From: an uncultured Rothia sp.
GTDB taxonomy: Bacteria > Actinomycetota > Actinomycetes > Actinomycetales > Micrococcaceae
Assembly (NCBI RefSeq): GCF_916715725.1
Contig: NZ_CAKAPD010000020.1
Coordinates: 1 to 21,585 of the forward strand
Reading direction: 5' to 3'
DNA: 21,585 nucleotides
Within the stretch, counting starts at the first letter, position 1; the number at the start of each line of letters is the position of its first letter. This document shows, piece after piece, positions 21,542-21,585 of this stretch. Under the pieces are notes generated by a model. That model was given only the letters and a program-made list of their open reading frames with translations. It did no database searches and was not told where the DNA came from. The position numbers and the translations under genes were made by a program.

Positions 21542-21585
21542 ACCCGCGGTGACCTACTCTCCCACACCCACAAAAGTGCAGTACC
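21542..21585 (-). rRNA. rrf: 5S rRNA, 3' end only
   Basis: The minus strand from 21585 reads GGTACTGCAC, then TGTGGGAGAGTAGGTCACCG, the conserved 3' third of actinobacterial 5S rRNA. It runs out of the window, so only about 44 bases are present. The 3' end is set by the start of the T-run (position 21541 and below) and may be off by a base or two. By implication, 23S and 16S genes lie upstream, outside the window. Confidence 0.9.

Overview
The window reads as a housekeeping block from a high-GC Gram-positive bacterium (Actinomycetota), most probably of the Micrococcaceae and perhaps Rothia. That placement is inferred from gene order, GTG/TTG starts and Ala/Glu-rich proteins, not from a database search. 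Every gene I accept lies on the minus strand, so the biological order runs from position 21585 down to 1. I saw no insertion sequence, prophage, CRISPR array or toxin system.

Layout in transcription order: the 3' end of a 5S rRNA with two tandem terminators (21585-21473); a TPR-like protein with a basic head and acidic tail (21284-20154) and its terminator; a HAD-IIA phosphatase overlapping a 55-residue protein; tlyA; nadK-recN; a 340-base gap; pyrG with a clear intrinsic terminator; a Nudix ADP-ribose pyrophosphatase; xerD; a ParA-family ATPase; then scpA-scpB-rluB-tyrA-cmk-der. After der come tRNA-Pro(GGG) with its own promoter and terminator, a 540-base regulatory region, and an L-lactate permease (lldP) ending in a long hairpin at the window edge.

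The order TPR protein, HAD, small protein, tlyA, nadK, recN, pyrG, Nudix, xerD, parA, scpA, scpB, rluB, cmk, der matches the conserved actinobacterial cluster known as Rv1691-Rv1713 in Mycobacterium tuberculosis. Two genes usually found between recN and pyrG (steA and the Rv1698/mctB-type gene) are absent. The block joins chromosome maintenance (XerD, ParA, ScpAB, RecN), ribosome maturation (Der, RluB, TlyA) and nucleotide/cofactor supply (PyrG, Cmk, NadK, Nudix), plus tyrosine synthesis and lactate uptake.

No new system stands out. The points worth a second look are regulatory or structural: a near-consensus promoter for the scpA operon lying inside a long hairpin; a perfect LexA-box match between scpB and rluB with weaker matches near recN and nadK; a palindrome at the predicted nadK start site; a roughly 85-residue insert in XerD; long charged or Gly/Lys-rich tails on ScpB, RluB and the TPR protein; an altered conserved motif in LldP; and repeated strong hairpins without U-tracts at gene ends.
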